Assembly (NCBI GenBank): GCA_900553005.1
Contig: USBU01000010.1
Location: forward strand, 1-14,834
Length of the DNA: 14,834 nt
Direction: 5' to 3'
DNA from: an uncultured Eubacteriales bacterium
Lineage (GTDB): Bacteria; Bacillota; Clostridia; Christensenellales; Pumilibacteraceae
The notes beneath the pieces were generated by a model. That model was not told the origin of the DNA. It saw only the letters and a program-made list of their open reading frames with translations, and ran no database searches. Below are positions 1-7,596 of the stretch, one piece after another; the stretch's first letter is position 1, and each line of letters starts with the position of its first letter. A program made the position numbers and the translations under genes.

Positions 1-11
1 GGTTGATAATG

Positions 12-17
12 TATAAT
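12..17 (+). promoter_or_regulatory. candidate -10 box (TATAAT) for the SPFH operon
   Basis: A perfect TATAAT lies about 120 nt before the first gene. The matching -35 would fall outside the window, so the promoter cannot be confirmed. If it is used, the transcript has a leader of roughly 115 nt that carries the two inverted repeats described separately. Confidence 0.35.
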
Positions 18-39
18 ATTTATCAAGGATTGCGGATCG

Positions 40-97
40 GATTTTTGCGGAAAAATCTGCTTGTCGGCATCCGGCGCGTCCGACTCGGTAAACGCGC
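40..97 (+). repeat. two inverted repeats in the leader of the SPFH operon
   Basis: Positions 40-57 form a perfect 7-bp stem (GATTTTT / AAAAATC) around a GCGG loop. Positions 74-97 pair GCGCGT with ACGCGC around an inner CCG-ACT-CGG hairpin. Neither is followed by a T-run, so they are not plain terminators. They could structure the 5' leader, or the first may belong to an upstream gene. I do not recognise a riboswitch class. Confidence 0.4.
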
Positions 98-137
98 GAC
101 GTTTAATAAAAATCATATAAATCAGCGAGGTTAAAAA

Positions 138-1232
138 ATGGGACTTCTTAAAAATATCGAATGGACCGACGACAGTAAAAATACCATCGTCTATAAAGTC
201 GATATGAAAAACGATTATATCAGCAAGGGCTCCGTTCTTACGGTAAGGGATTCGCAGGCCGCCGTTTTTTCGCATAAGGGAAAAATGGCCGACGTGTTTT
301 TGCCCGGCTTTTACAAACTGGATACGGATTCCATACCCGTGCTGACTAAGCTCATGTCCTGGAAATACGGTTTTGAAAACCCTTTCCGTTCGGACGTATA
401 TTTCGTCAACACCAAACAGTTTACCAATATGAAGTGGGGTACGGCTAATCCCATAATCATCCGCGATAAGGATTACGGCGCGGTTCGTGTGCGCGGTTAC
501 GGCTCCTATGCTTTCAGGATTTCCGATCCGTATGTTTTTTTGCAGGAGCTGTCGGGCACAAATTCGTCGTTTAAAACCCAGGATATTACCGATTATCTTA
601 AAAGCATTGTGATAAGCGGAATTTCCGACGCTATCGGAGAAAGCAAAATACCCATTCTCGACATGGCCGGAAATCTTATCGAGCTGGGAGAGGTCGTGCG
701 TAATTCGATGCAGGACACCTTCAAGTCCATGGGTATCGAACTTACTAAATTCGTGTTTGAAAATTTCTCCATGCCCAAGGAGCTGGAGGAGGCTCTCGAC
801 AAAAATACCTCTCTCGGCATGATGCGCGGCAATATGGATGCATATATGGCTATGGCGCAGGCCGACGCTTTGAAGGAGGCCGCAAAAAATCCGGGCATGG
901 CGGGATCCGCTATGGGCGCGGGGATGGGCTTCGGCATGGGCAATATGTTCGGAAGCATGTATGCCGGTAACGCCGCGGGTATGAAAGCCCAGTCGGCGGA
1001 GGAAAAAATCGTTTGTCCTAAATGCGGGGCAAAGGTCGGAGCAAACGCCAAGTTCTGCCCCGAGTGCGGCGGCGCCATGGGGGCTGTGTGTCCCAAGTGC
1101 GGAGCTGCGGTAAAGCCGGGCGCCAAATTTTGTCCCGAGTGCGGCAATAAGCTTACTGCCGCCTGTCCCAAATGCGGAGCCGCGGTAAAGCCGGGCGCTA
1201 AGTTCTGCCCCGAGTGCGGAGAAAAGCTTTAA
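138..1232 (+). CDS. SPFH-domain protein with three C-terminal zinc ribbons (YdjI-like)
   Basis: This 364-residue protein resembles the B. subtilis YdjI family, annotated as SPFH domain or 'virion core protein-like'. The SPFH part spans about residues 25-220. A Met/Gly/Ala-rich linker (about 251-282) follows, then three zinc ribbons, each CxxC-x10-CxxC, starting at C293, C318 and C343 with an exact 25-residue period. No membrane segment or signal peptide is visible, so membrane association would be peripheral or through partners. SPFH proteins oligomerise at membranes and scaffold microdomains; in B. subtilis YdjG, YdjH and YdjI link PspA to the membrane. The start is supported by GAGGT six bases upstream. 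It is first of four genes, with 25 bp to the next. A role as membrane-stress scaffold is inferred from family and context. Confidence 0.88.
   Translation: MGLLKNIEWTDDSKNTIVYKVDMKNDYISKGSVLTVRDSQAAVFSHKGKMADVFLPGFYKLDTDSIPVLTKLMSWKYGFENPFRSDVYFVNTKQFTNMKWGTANPIIIRDKDYGAVRVRGYGSYAFRISDPYVFLQELSGTNSSFKTQDITDYLKSIVISGISDAIGESKIPILDMAGNLIELGEVVRNSMQDTFKSMGIELTKFVFENFSMPKELEEALDKNTSLGMMRGNMDAYMAMAQADALKEAAKNPGMAGSAMGAGMGFGMGNMFGSMYAGNAAGMKAQSAEEKIVCPKCGAKVGANAKFCPECGGAMGAVCPKCGAAVKPGAKFCPECGNKLTAACPKCGAAVKPGAKFCPECGEKL
1014..1229 (+). repeat. three tandem 75-bp zinc-ribbon coding units
   Basis: Units start at 1014, 1089 and 1164, the last cut short by the stop codon. Each encodes CPxCG-x9-FCPECG. 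Units 2 and 3 encode the same 19 residues (CPKCGAAVKPGAKFCPECG) but differ at seven third-codon positions. The repeat is therefore not a fresh duplication, and the protein sequence appears to be under selection. Confidence 0.9.
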
Positions 1233-1257
1233 AAAGTATTTTTAATAAGGGAAGCCA

Positions 1258-2373
1258 ATGAGTGCAAATAACGAAATCAATCCTTTTGACGAAAATTCCG
1301 AAAATATCGCTGAAGAGGTAGAAAACGAGACTGCGGTAACCAAATGTCCGGCGTGCGGAGCCAATATGGTGTTTTTACCCGAAGAGGGATGTCTCTACTG
1401 CGAGCATTGCGGAACTAAGCAGCAGATAGAGGCTAAAAGCAGCGAGGAGCTTGATCTTGCGCTGCTGCTTAAGGAAAATAATACCTGGGCCGGTGAGACG
1501 CACGTTTTCAGATGCGAAAACTGCGGAGCCAAGGAGATACTTGACAAGGCTGAGTTTGCGCGGACGTGCTCCTTTTGCGGGACTACCAATATAGTGGAGA
1601 CGGACGAGCTTTCCGGTATAAAACCGAACGCCGTCGTTCCGTTCAGGCTGAGCGCGGACGACGCCTGCGGAAACGTAAAAAAGTGGGCGAAAAAGAAGCT
1701 GTTTGCTCCTCGCAGATTCAAAAAAAGTGTCACGCCCGAAGGAATAAAAGGCGTTTATAATCCAGCGTTTTCCTTTGATACGGATACGCTTTCGCACTAT
1801 AGCGGAGTTTTGGGTAAGTATTATTACAGGACCAAGAGAGTAAACGGAAAAACCGTACAGGAGCGTTACGTAAAATATTTCAACGTAAGCGGCACGTACT
1901 CGATGTTTTTCGACGACATACTGATACAGGCTTCCACTATTATAGATCAGCGCTCTCTTAACAAGCTTCAGCCTTTTGAGACCAACAAAAGCAACGAATA
2001 CGCTCAGGAATTTTTAAGCGGTTTTTCGGCCAATCAGTACACCAAGGACGGTATGGCCTGTTGGGAAGAGGCTAAAAGCCTGATCAGTAAAAAACTTCGA
2101 GCCTGCATACTGAGTCAATATACTTACGATGTTGTGTCGTCGTTAAATTTTACCACCAATTGCAGCAACATTACATATAAATATATTCTTCTGCCCGTGT
2201 ATGTCGGTCATTGCAACTGGCGTTCTAAGCTTTATAATTTTTTTGTCAACGGCTTTAACGGCAAAGTTACGGGAAAAACGCCGGTTTCGCCGCTTAAGGT
2301 TACCCTCACCGCCGTAATAGGCATGGCTGTGGCCGTTGGACTGTATCTGATAGTCAAGTTTTTCGGCGGCTGA
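1258..2373 (+). CDS. zinc-ribbon protein with C-terminal membrane anchor (YdjG-like)
   Basis: The 371-residue product carries two four-cysteine zinc ribbons near the N-terminus (C30/C33 with C48/C51, and C86/C89 with C104/C107), then a long soluble domain, then one membrane segment at about 347-368. The stretch YILLPVYVGHCNWRSKLYNF (309-328), followed by a VNG...GK...P...K pattern, is typical of the TFIIB-type zinc-ribbon proteins that include B. subtilis YdjG, of similar length (about 340). YdjG works with an SPFH protein and PspA in envelope stress. Here the gene directly follows a YdjI-like gene, which supports the assignment. It should be tail-anchored with ribbons in the cytoplasm; this topology is inferred. 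AAGGGAAG precedes the ATG. I cannot tell what the ribbons bind; they may contact protein rather than nucleic acid. Confidence 0.82.
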   Translation: MSANNEINPFDENSENIAEEVENETAVTKCPACGANMVFLPEEGCLYCEHCGTKQQIEAKSSEELDLALLLKENNTWAGETHVFRCENCGAKEILDKAEFARTCSFCGTTNIVETDELSGIKPNAVVPFRLSADDACGNVKKWAKKKLFAPRRFKKSVTPEGIKGVYNPAFSFDTDTLSHYSGVLGKYYYRTKRVNGKTVQERYVKYFNVSGTYSMFFDDILIQASTIIDQRSLNKLQPFETNKSNEYAQEFLSGFSANQYTKDGMACWEEAKSLISKKLRACILSQYTYDVVSSLNFTTNCSNITYKYILLPVYVGHCNWRSKLYNFFVNGFNGKVTGKTPVSPLKVTLTAVIGMAVAVGLYLIVKFFGG

Positions 2374-2392
2374 TACTCAAGGAGGTTGAAAT

Positions 2393-2809
2393 ATGGAATT
2401 GCTTATAATCTGCATTGTCGCAGGCGTTGTCGTGGGCGGAGTTGCGGGATTTTTAATCGCCCGCAGGAAAAACAAAAAGTCTGAGGCGGGAGAAGCGACC
2501 GCCGGTAAGGTCAAGGTTGTCGACGGCGTAAGGTATTCCGAAAACGCAAATATAGAGGACTCTGCGGGAAATATGTCCGTCACGCATAACGAAGGCGACG
2601 TTATACTCGCGGCAGGAAAAACCTACAAGGCTGAAAAGGGCGGCGCGCTTATGCCCGGAAAATATACCGTGCTTTCGGCGCACGGCGGAGCGGATACGTT
2701 CAATATACGCATCGGAGGCTTTGTACGCGAGTATAAGCACGGAGACGAGCTGGTGATTGCCGACGGAGAAGAGATTACTGCGGTATCTCATACCGTAGTG
2801 CTGAGATAG
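2393..2809 (+). CDS. small single-pass membrane protein, unrecognised
   Basis: The 138-residue protein has an N-terminal membrane helix (about 3-23, with a GVVVGGVAGF glycine motif), a basic ARRKNKKS stop-transfer segment, a charged linker, and a C-terminal domain (about 40-138) rich in alternating hydrophobic residues and glycines that suggests a small beta fold. There are no cysteines beyond one in the helix. By the positive-inside rule the soluble domain is probably cytoplasmic. It has a strong AAGGAGGT ribosome binding site, starts 19 bp after the YdjG-like gene and ends 18 bp before the next, so it belongs to the operon. I do not recognise the C-terminal domain. It may be a regulatory or adaptor partner of the SPFH/zinc-ribbon pair. 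Confidence 0.8.
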   Translation: MELLIICIVAGVVVGGVAGFLIARRKNKKSEAGEATAGKVKVVDGVRYSENANIEDSAGNMSVTHNEGDVILAAGKTYKAEKGGALMPGKYTVLSAHGGADTFNIRIGGFVREYKHGDELVIADGEEITAVSHTVVLR

Positions 2810-2827
2810 TTATCGAGGAGAGAAAAA

Positions 2828-3280
2828 ATGAGTAAAAATTTCGTGTTTAAGTTTGTTTTGGCTCTTGTGGCCGTAGCCGCCGCAGTTTTATGGCTGCTGT
2901 CGGTGCTGATGGAGGAGACTTTCGGTTGGTTTTCGCTTGGTTGGGCGATAACCATTGTTGCGGGCGTCTTCGGAATTATGTTTGTGCTGAGGGGGCTTTT
3001 TTCAAAATCGGCCGGTCCGCTTAAAAAGCTGTATATTTATTTCGGCGCAGCGCTTATCGCCGTAGCCGTCTTTGCGCTTATCGGCGAGCTTGCCGTAAAA
3101 AAGGATAACCTTGTCATGCCTATTATCGCCGTAGTCGTCACCGCGGCTTTGCTGCTTGGTTTTTTGGCCGTCGGCGGCAAAAAATGGGACCAGGGCGACA
3201 ATCAGAACGTAGGTTACAAAAATTATTATCAGCGTAAAGCGGAAGAGGAAAAGAAATCCGAAGAGGATAAAAAAGACTGA
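2828..3280 (+). CDS. four-helix membrane protein with charged tail, unrecognised
   Basis: The 150-residue product has four predicted membrane helices (about 7-27, 34-57, 67-88, 95-116) and a hydrophilic C-terminal tail (118-150) ending in a Lys/Glu/Asp-rich run. With a basic N-terminus both ends are likely cytoplasmic. No catalytic motif is visible and I cannot place it in a named family. The ATG follows GAGGAGAG closely. It is the last gene of the SPFH operon and is followed by a terminator. It occupies a position where B. subtilis has ydjH or pspA, but shows no resemblance to PspA, which is soluble and coiled-coil. Confidence 0.78.
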   Translation: MSKNFVFKFVLALVAVAAAVLWLLSVLMEETFGWFSLGWAITIVAGVFGIMFVLRGLFSKSAGPLKKLYIYFGAALIAVAVFALIGELAVKKDNLVMPIIAVVVTAALLLGFLAVGGKKWDQGDNQNVGYKNYYQRKAEEEKKSEEDKKD

Positions 3281-3302
3281 TTTCCGCTAAATAAAGCGAT
3301 TC

Positions 3303-3336
3303 GCGTATTGTAACTTAATACGCAATAATTTATTGC
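3303..3336. repeat. two overlapping short inverted repeats
   Basis: GCGTATT (3303-3309) pairs with AATACGC (3317-3323), and GCAATAA (3322-3328) pairs with TTATTGC (3330-3336). They share bases at 3322-3323, so only one can be fully formed at a time. They lie between the last operon gene and its terminator and have no T-run of their own. Confidence 0.45.
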
Positions 3337-3341
3337 TCTTT

Positions 3342-3376
3342 AAAAGCTTGATTTGTTATAAGTCAAGCTTTTTTAT
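3342..3376 (+). terminator. rho-independent terminator of the SPFH operon
   Basis: AAAAGCTTGA (3342-3351) and TCAAGCTTTT (3363-3372) form a perfect 10-bp stem around an 11-nt loop, followed by TTTATTT. It lies about 60 bp after the last operon gene. The A/T-flanked stem could also work on the minus strand. Confidence 0.85.
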
Positions 3377-3391
3377 TTGCCTGAAAACCGC

Positions 3392-3420
3392 TTGAATTGC
3401 AGTTGCTGTTTTGATATAAT
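3392..3420 (+). promoter_or_regulatory. sigma-A-type promoter of the DUF3795 gene
   Basis: TTGAAT (3392-3397) and TATAAT (3415-3420) are separated by exactly 17 bp. The -10 lies 32 bp before the ATG at 3453, giving a leader of about 25 nt. The gene therefore appears independently transcribed. Confidence 0.8.
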
Positions 3421-3452
3421 AAACTCATCGAATAAAATCTGTGAGGTTTGCA

Positions 3453-3917
3453 ATGAAAACAATTTGCGGAATCGAATGCGGCGAATGCTCTTTCAAAGAT
3501 AGCTGTAAAGGTTGTTCGGAAACAAACGGACGTCCATTCGGCGGTAAATGCGTTGCCGCCGAATGTTATTTATCAGGCGGAGAAAGCTGTTTTATCGAAT
3601 ATCAAAGCCGTTTGATGGACGAGTTTAATTCTTTGAAAATCGCGGATATGCCGGCAATAACGTCTCTGTGTAAGTTAAGCGGCGCATTTGTTAATTTGGA
3701 ATACACGCTTTTAAACGGAGAAAAAATAAAATTGCTTGACGATAAAAAAGTTTATCTCGGTATCCAGGTCGAAAAATCAAACAGCGACAGGTGTTACGGG
3801 CTTGTTGCCGACGATGATTATTTGCTTGTTTGCGAATACGGATGCAACGGCTCGGATCCTGAAATTATCTTGTATAAAAAGAGGAGGAATTGCGGGGGCG
3901 GAGCGGACAGGCAATAG
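3453..3917 (+). CDS. Cys-rich DUF3795 family protein
   Basis: The 154-residue protein begins with a cysteine cluster (C5, C9, C12, C18, C21, C33, C38, C46) in the arrangement typical of DUF3795 proteins, suggesting a metal or Fe-S site. The middle and C-terminal parts (about 60-145) are without recognised motifs; more cysteines occur at 73, 114, 127 and 131. Function of the family is unknown. I chose ATG 3453, preceded by TGAGG at good spacing; an in-frame GTG at 3441 would add four residues but lies on the ribosome binding site. The gene is monocistronic, with its own promoter and terminator, and is somewhat more A/T-rich in codon use than its neighbours, which may indicate acquisition. Confidence 0.78.
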   Translation: MKTICGIECGECSFKDSCKGCSETNGRPFGGKCVAAECYLSGGESCFIEYQSRLMDEFNSLKIADMPAITSLCKLSGAFVNLEYTLLNGEKIKLLDDKKVYLGIQVEKSNSDRCYGLVADDDYLLVCEYGCNGSDPEIILYKKRRNCGGGADRQ

Positions 3918-3984
3918 AGTTATTGCGACAGACAATCGCAGCGTTGACTTGCAGGATAAAGCTGTATTTTTTTGCAAATAAAAT

Positions 3985-4020
3985 AAGACTGACAAAAGTT
4001 TTGTCAGTCTTTTATGTTTT
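3985..4020. terminator. bidirectional terminator between convergent genes
   Basis: AAGACTGAC (3985-3993) pairs perfectly with GTCAGTCTT (4003-4011); the loop AAAAGTTTT can extend the stem. On the plus strand TTTATGTTTTT follows, on the minus strand TTTTATTTG. It can serve both the DUF3795 gene and adenine deaminase. The remaining bases up to 4161 show no feature. Confidence 0.85.
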
Positions 4021-4161
4021 TAAAAACTTTAACAGCGCCGCCGTTTTGCGCGTGAGTTTTATTTCAGCAAATTACGAATGTAAGGACACCCGGTTTGTAA
4101 GCGCAATTCCGCGGCCGAATCAAAATCCGTTTAATTACGTTCAGGCGTATCGCGCTGGGGT

Positions 4162-5883
4162 CTATTCTTTAAATTGCCATTTTTTCACGTCGAATACGCC
4201 GCGCGTCGTAAGCTTAAGCTCGGGTATTACCGGCAGACTTAAAAACGACAGGCTCATGAACGGATCTACGTTTTTGTAAACGCCAAGATTATAGGCAAGG
4301 CTTTTGGCTCTATCAAGCGATTCTATGACGGTTTCGGCGTCTTTTTCGCTTAAAAGCCCGGCGATTTCCAGCGGCAGGCCTTCGGTCAGCTTGCCGTCCG
4401 TTACAAAAATGCCGCCGCCCGCGTCTATTACCGCGTTGACTGCTTTCGCTATGTCTTCGTCAGAGGCGCCTATTGCGATTATGTTGTGAGAATCGTGAGA
4501 TACGGAGGTTGCTACTGCTCCCTTTTTAAGTCCGTAGCCCTTTATATAACCAATGCCGATGTGGCCGGTATAATGATGCCGTTCGATCACCGCGCATTTC
4601 AAAATATCGTTTTCCGCATCCGTTTTGTCTGCGCATCCGCAGTCTCTTGTAACGATTTCACCGGGAATAAGTCCGATTACGGATTTTTTTCCGCATTTAA
4701 AGTCCGAAGGAGACACTTTGGCGCATCGCATCGAGGAGCGCGCCGAGCGGATAAGCTCCGCAGATATTTTGGGTTTACGTTTTTCGATGCCGCGTCCTTT
4801 TTCACAAACGATTTCTCCGCGCTTGATTACCGAGTTGATGACGAAGTCCTCAAGGCTGTCGAGTATTACGAGATCGGCGACGTAACCGCCTGCAATAGCG
4901 CCTTTATTGTTCATTAAAAAATATCTGGCGGCGTTGTGGGTTGCCGTTTTCAACGTCATAATCGGATCGCATCCGGCTTTAAGGCAGTCCGCCGCTATTT
5001 TGTCTATGTGTCCTTTGCGTAAAAGGTCTTCGGGGTGTCTGTCGTCTGTGGCAAACATACAGCGCGAATACAATTCCGGCCTGATTAGCGGCATCAAGGC
5101 TTTCAGATTTTTTGCGGCGGTTCCCTCGCGTATCATGATAAATTGGCCTTTTTTCAGTTTTTCCAGCGCGTTTTCATAGGTGTCGCATTCGTGGTCGGAA
5201 TAGACTCCGGCGGCGATGTAGGCGTTAAGCTCGCGGCCGGAAAGGGCGGGTGCGTGTCCGTCGATTTTTTTATGATGACTTTGCGCCGCCAGTATTTTGT
5301 CGATTACGCTTTCGTCCCCGTTGACGACGCCGACGTAATTCATCATTTCGGCAAGTCCCAGTACGCGCGGGTGAGAATAAAATTCGTCTATGTCCTTGTA
5401 GGACAGCGGCGCGGCGTTTTCGTCAAGCGGCGTTGCAGGCACGCAGGACGGAAGCATAAACATGACGTCGACGCCTATGTCCTCCGTTGCCTCCAGCATG
5501 TATCTGATGCCGTCCGCGCCCATTACGTTGGCAATTTCGTGCGGGTCGGTCACTACGGTGGTCGTTCCGTGTCTTAGCGCTATGCGCGCAAATTCGGCGG
5601 GTTCGACTACAGCGCTTTCAAGGTGTATATGCGCGTCGATCAGTCCCGGGATAACGTGCTTACCCGCGGCGTCGATTTCGGTCTGCCCGTTGTAGTCGTC
5701 GCCTATTCCGGCGATCAGTCCGCCGGATACGGCTATATCGCCCGTTTCCCAGCTTGATGAAAAGACGTTGAGATATTTCGCGTTTTTTATGACCAGATCC
5801 GCTTTTTCCAGTCCGCGCGCCACCCTTATCAGCGTCTGTTTTTTATTAAGCTTTCTTGCAAGCCTTTGTTCCAAAGTTTCCAT
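4162..5883 (-). CDS. adeC: adenine deaminase
   Basis: Adenine deaminase hydrolyses adenine to hypoxanthine and ammonia in purine salvage, in the cytoplasm. The 573-residue length matches the family (B. subtilis AdeC about 577). The amidohydrolase metal site is visible: HIHLES (H85, H87), DPHE (113-116), DGHAP (H210), SDHE (H231) and ATDDRHP (D280/D281). The C-terminal domain carries the conserved SHDSHNI motif and a glycine-rich IDAGGG segment typical of this subfamily. The start is supported by AAGGCGG and by a consensus promoter placing the transcript start about 20 nt upstream. The gene is downstream of, but separately transcribed from, an ADP-ribosylglycohydrolase-family gene; a terminator lies between. 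The short leader leaves no room for a purine riboswitch. Confidence 0.96.
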   Translation of the reverse strand: METLEQRLARKLNKKQTLIRVARGLEKADLVIKNAKYLNVFSSSWETGDIAVSGGLIAGIGDDYNGQTEIDAAGKHVIPGLIDAHIHLESAVVEPAEFARIALRHGTTTVVTDPHEIANVMGADGIRYMLEATEDIGVDVMFMLPSCVPATPLDENAAPLSYKDIDEFYSHPRVLGLAEMMNYVGVVNGDESVIDKILAAQSHHKKIDGHAPALSGRELNAYIAAGVYSDHECDTYENALEKLKKGQFIMIREGTAAKNLKALMPLIRPELYSRCMFATDDRHPEDLLRKGHIDKIAADCLKAGCDPIMTLKTATHNAARYFLMNNKGAIAGGYVADLVILDSLEDFVINSVIKRGEIVCEKGRGIEKRKPKISAELIRSARSSMRCAKVSPSDFKCGKKSVIGLIPGEIVTRDCGCADKTDAENDILKCAVIERHHYTGHIGIGYIKGYGLKKGAVATSVSHDSHNIIAIGASDEDIAKAVNAVIDAGGGIFVTDGKLTEGLPLEIAGLLSEKDAETVIESLDRAKSLAYNLGVYKNVDPFMSLSFLSLPVIPELKLTTRGVFDVKKWQFKE

Positions 5884-5909
5884 ACTTTTACCGCCTTGGC
5901 TTTTCCAGT

Positions 5910-5938
5910 ATTATATCAGCTTTTGAAAATAATTGCAA
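5910..5938 (-). promoter_or_regulatory. promoter of adenine deaminase
   Basis: Read on the minus strand, TTGCAA (5938-5933) and TATAAT (5915-5910) are separated by 17 bp. The -10 ends 27 bp before the start codon. Confidence 0.82.
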
Positions 5939-5946
5939 TACGTTTT

Positions 5947-5963
5947 GGCAAATTACGGCAAAT
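5947..5963 (-). repeat. ATTTGCC direct repeat upstream of the adeC promoter
   Basis: GGCAAAT occurs at 5947-5953 and 5957-5963 on the plus strand, that is ATTTGCC twice, 10 bp apart, on the strand of adeC. The helical-phase spacing just upstream of the -35 fits a binding site for an activator, but no factor is known. Confidence 0.35.
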
Positions 5964-5974
5964 ATCTGCGCCGA

Positions 5975-6008
5975 TAAAAAACGCCGCCCTTGTGACTCGG
6001 GCGGCGTT
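5975..6008 (-). terminator. terminator of the ADP-ribosylglycohydrolase-family gene
   Basis: AACGCCGCCC (5980-5989) pairs perfectly with GGGCGGCGTT (5999-6008): a GC-rich 10-bp stem with a 9-nt loop. On the minus strand it is followed by TTTTAT, and it lies 17 bp after the stop codon. Confidence 0.9.
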
Positions 6009-6024
6009 CGGTTTTATACTGCTT

Positions 6025-7566
6025 TTATCTTGACATGAGTCTTATTTTCGCAACGCCGTAGGTATGGCGTCCGCAAACTGAAAGATCGATGAGTACGCTG
6101 TTGCAGTCCGAAGTAAGGTTTTCGGCTCTTACGACGATTTTTCTTTCGGCCTCGTGCATGTGACTGTTGTGCATGGGCAGGGTAAAGTGTGCTCCGCTCT
6201 CTACGGTCAGTCCGTTGGAGACATAAACGTCGCCCGACACCCATTGCTGAGATTTTATAAGCCCGGAATCGTGCAGTCTGACAGTAAAAGTAAAAGCTTC
6301 TCCGTTGGATATAAAAGGCTCTTTTTCAAGCTTTACCTCGGCCTTGAAATTGTCAAACACAAAAAACTGGGTATATCCCTTCATGTCGATAAGCTGTTCG
6401 ACGCTGAACGCGCGTTTTTCGCAGTCGCGGCGGGAATTTACCGGCCATTCGCGGCGGTCGGAAAAAAAGATATCGGCTGTATTTACCGAGTATCTGCAAT
6501 CTTCCGACGTAAAGTCCACCGTTCCTGATGGCAGAAATTTTGGTATGCAGGCAAGGATTCTGTCCGTAAACTGCGTGACGTTTTCGGGAATCCAAAGTCC
6601 GCTTGCGCGCTCTAAGCATAGTGTGTTGATGACTCCGCCTATTGGCTTGAGCCATTTGTCCGGCAAACCGCTTTCGCCGTTTATGATACCTATAATGGCG
6701 CCTACCGTACCGGCAGAGCAGTCAGCGTCCTCGCCGCAGCTTGCCGCTATACACATGCTTTTTCCGAAGTCGCCCTCGCCCCAAAGCCAGCCTATAAGAG
6801 TTATACCTATGTTGTTAGGCGCGTCAAATCCTATATGAGTTTCCCCCATTTCTCCGTCCGCAGCGGTTTTTTTATCCATCCAGCAGGCGGAAAAAGAGCC
6901 GGGCACCTCTTTAAACAGCAGTTTGCGCGCTTCCTGCCAGCTCAGTTTGTCGCGGTAAGCTTTCCGCATTAAACGCACGGCTTTGGCGACAGCACAGTCG
7001 GAGGGGATATAGCTTAATCCGATATCTATAAGTTTATCCGTATCGCTTTCTATAAACGCGGAGGACTCGACTGCGGCAAAGAATACCTCGCCGTAAACGC
7101 CTTCGTCGGCGTGATCGACGCAGCCGTCCAGGTAAGCGTATTTTGTAGCGGTTTCCGGCAGCCCGGGCGCGAGACATGCCCATATTTCGCTGCGGATAAA
7201 GCAACCGCAGCTGTCCTTGAAGTAGTTGCCCACGCGGCCGGACAGCGGCGGCTGAAAGCCGCGGCGCATGTTGGATTTGCCTATGCCGTATTCCGACCAG
7301 TTGGGCGTAATATAGGTAAGCCAATATTCGCCCAGTACGGACGCGCTGACAGTCGGGCCGTATTCTTCTACCGCGTTAAGCCACGCTATCTGTAGATCCA
7401 GGTCGTCGTTAGGCGGCGGATTGCGGTCAATATCCTTTTGCGTGTACCAGGTAATATCAAACAGTCCGCGTCTGCATTCAAAGGGCGCGCCCAGTACGCC
7501 GCCCGCGTTTTTTCCTTGCCAACAGCCGTTAATCTTGTCCTTAAGAGTATCGAATTTAAGCTTCAT
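6025..7566 (-). CDS. ADP-ribosylglycohydrolase family protein
   Basis: Family members cleave N- or O-glycosidic bonds of ADP-ribose or related ribosides using two Mg ions. Residues 1 to about 330 form this domain: GCWQGKNAGGVLGAPFE (14-30), NDD (53-55) for the first metal cluster, HADEG (152-156), and GEDADCSAG (278-286) with D280 and D282 for the second. The usual Thr after the second Asp is Cys here, as in a subset of the family. The remaining about 180 residues are not part of the classic enzyme and look beta-rich, perhaps for substrate binding. Length 513 exceeds typical single-domain members (about 300-350). It has its own promoter, lies just downstream of an AraC regulator, and precedes adenine deaminase. 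A role in scavenging small ribosides rather than reversing protein ADP-ribosylation is plausible but inferred. Confidence 0.88.
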   Translation of the reverse strand: MKLKFDTLKDKINGCWQGKNAGGVLGAPFECRRGLFDITWYTQKDIDRNPPPNDDLDLQIAWLNAVEEYGPTVSASVLGEYWLTYITPNWSEYGIGKSNMRRGFQPPLSGRVGNYFKDSCGCFIRSEIWACLAPGLPETATKYAYLDGCVDHADEGVYGEVFFAAVESSAFIESDTDKLIDIGLSYIPSDCAVAKAVRLMRKAYRDKLSWQEARKLLFKEVPGSFSACWMDKKTAADGEMGETHIGFDAPNNIGITLIGWLWGEGDFGKSMCIAASCGEDADCSAGTVGAIIGIINGESGLPDKWLKPIGGVINTLCLERASGLWIPENVTQFTDRILACIPKFLPSGTVDFTSEDCRYSVNTADIFFSDRREWPVNSRRDCEKRAFSVEQLIDMKGYTQFFVFDNFKAEVKLEKEPFISNGEAFTFTVRLHDSGLIKSQQWVSGDVYVSNGLTVESGAHFTLPMHNSHMHEAERKIVVRAENLTSDCNSVLIDLSVCGRHTYGVAKIRLMSR

Positions 7567-7596
7567 TATTCGGTTTTTTCCTCCGTTTTTTTTATA

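Noticed and set aside
593..1171. Long minus-strand open frame opposite the SPFH gene
   Set aside because: It mirrors the well-supported plus-strand gene, has repetitive Pro/His composition from the antisense of zinc ribbons, and lacks a ribosome binding site.
5884..5910. Purine riboswitch before adenine deaminase
   Set aside because: The expected leader is only about 20 nt, too short for an aptamer, and no conserved purine-aptamer pieces are visible upstream.
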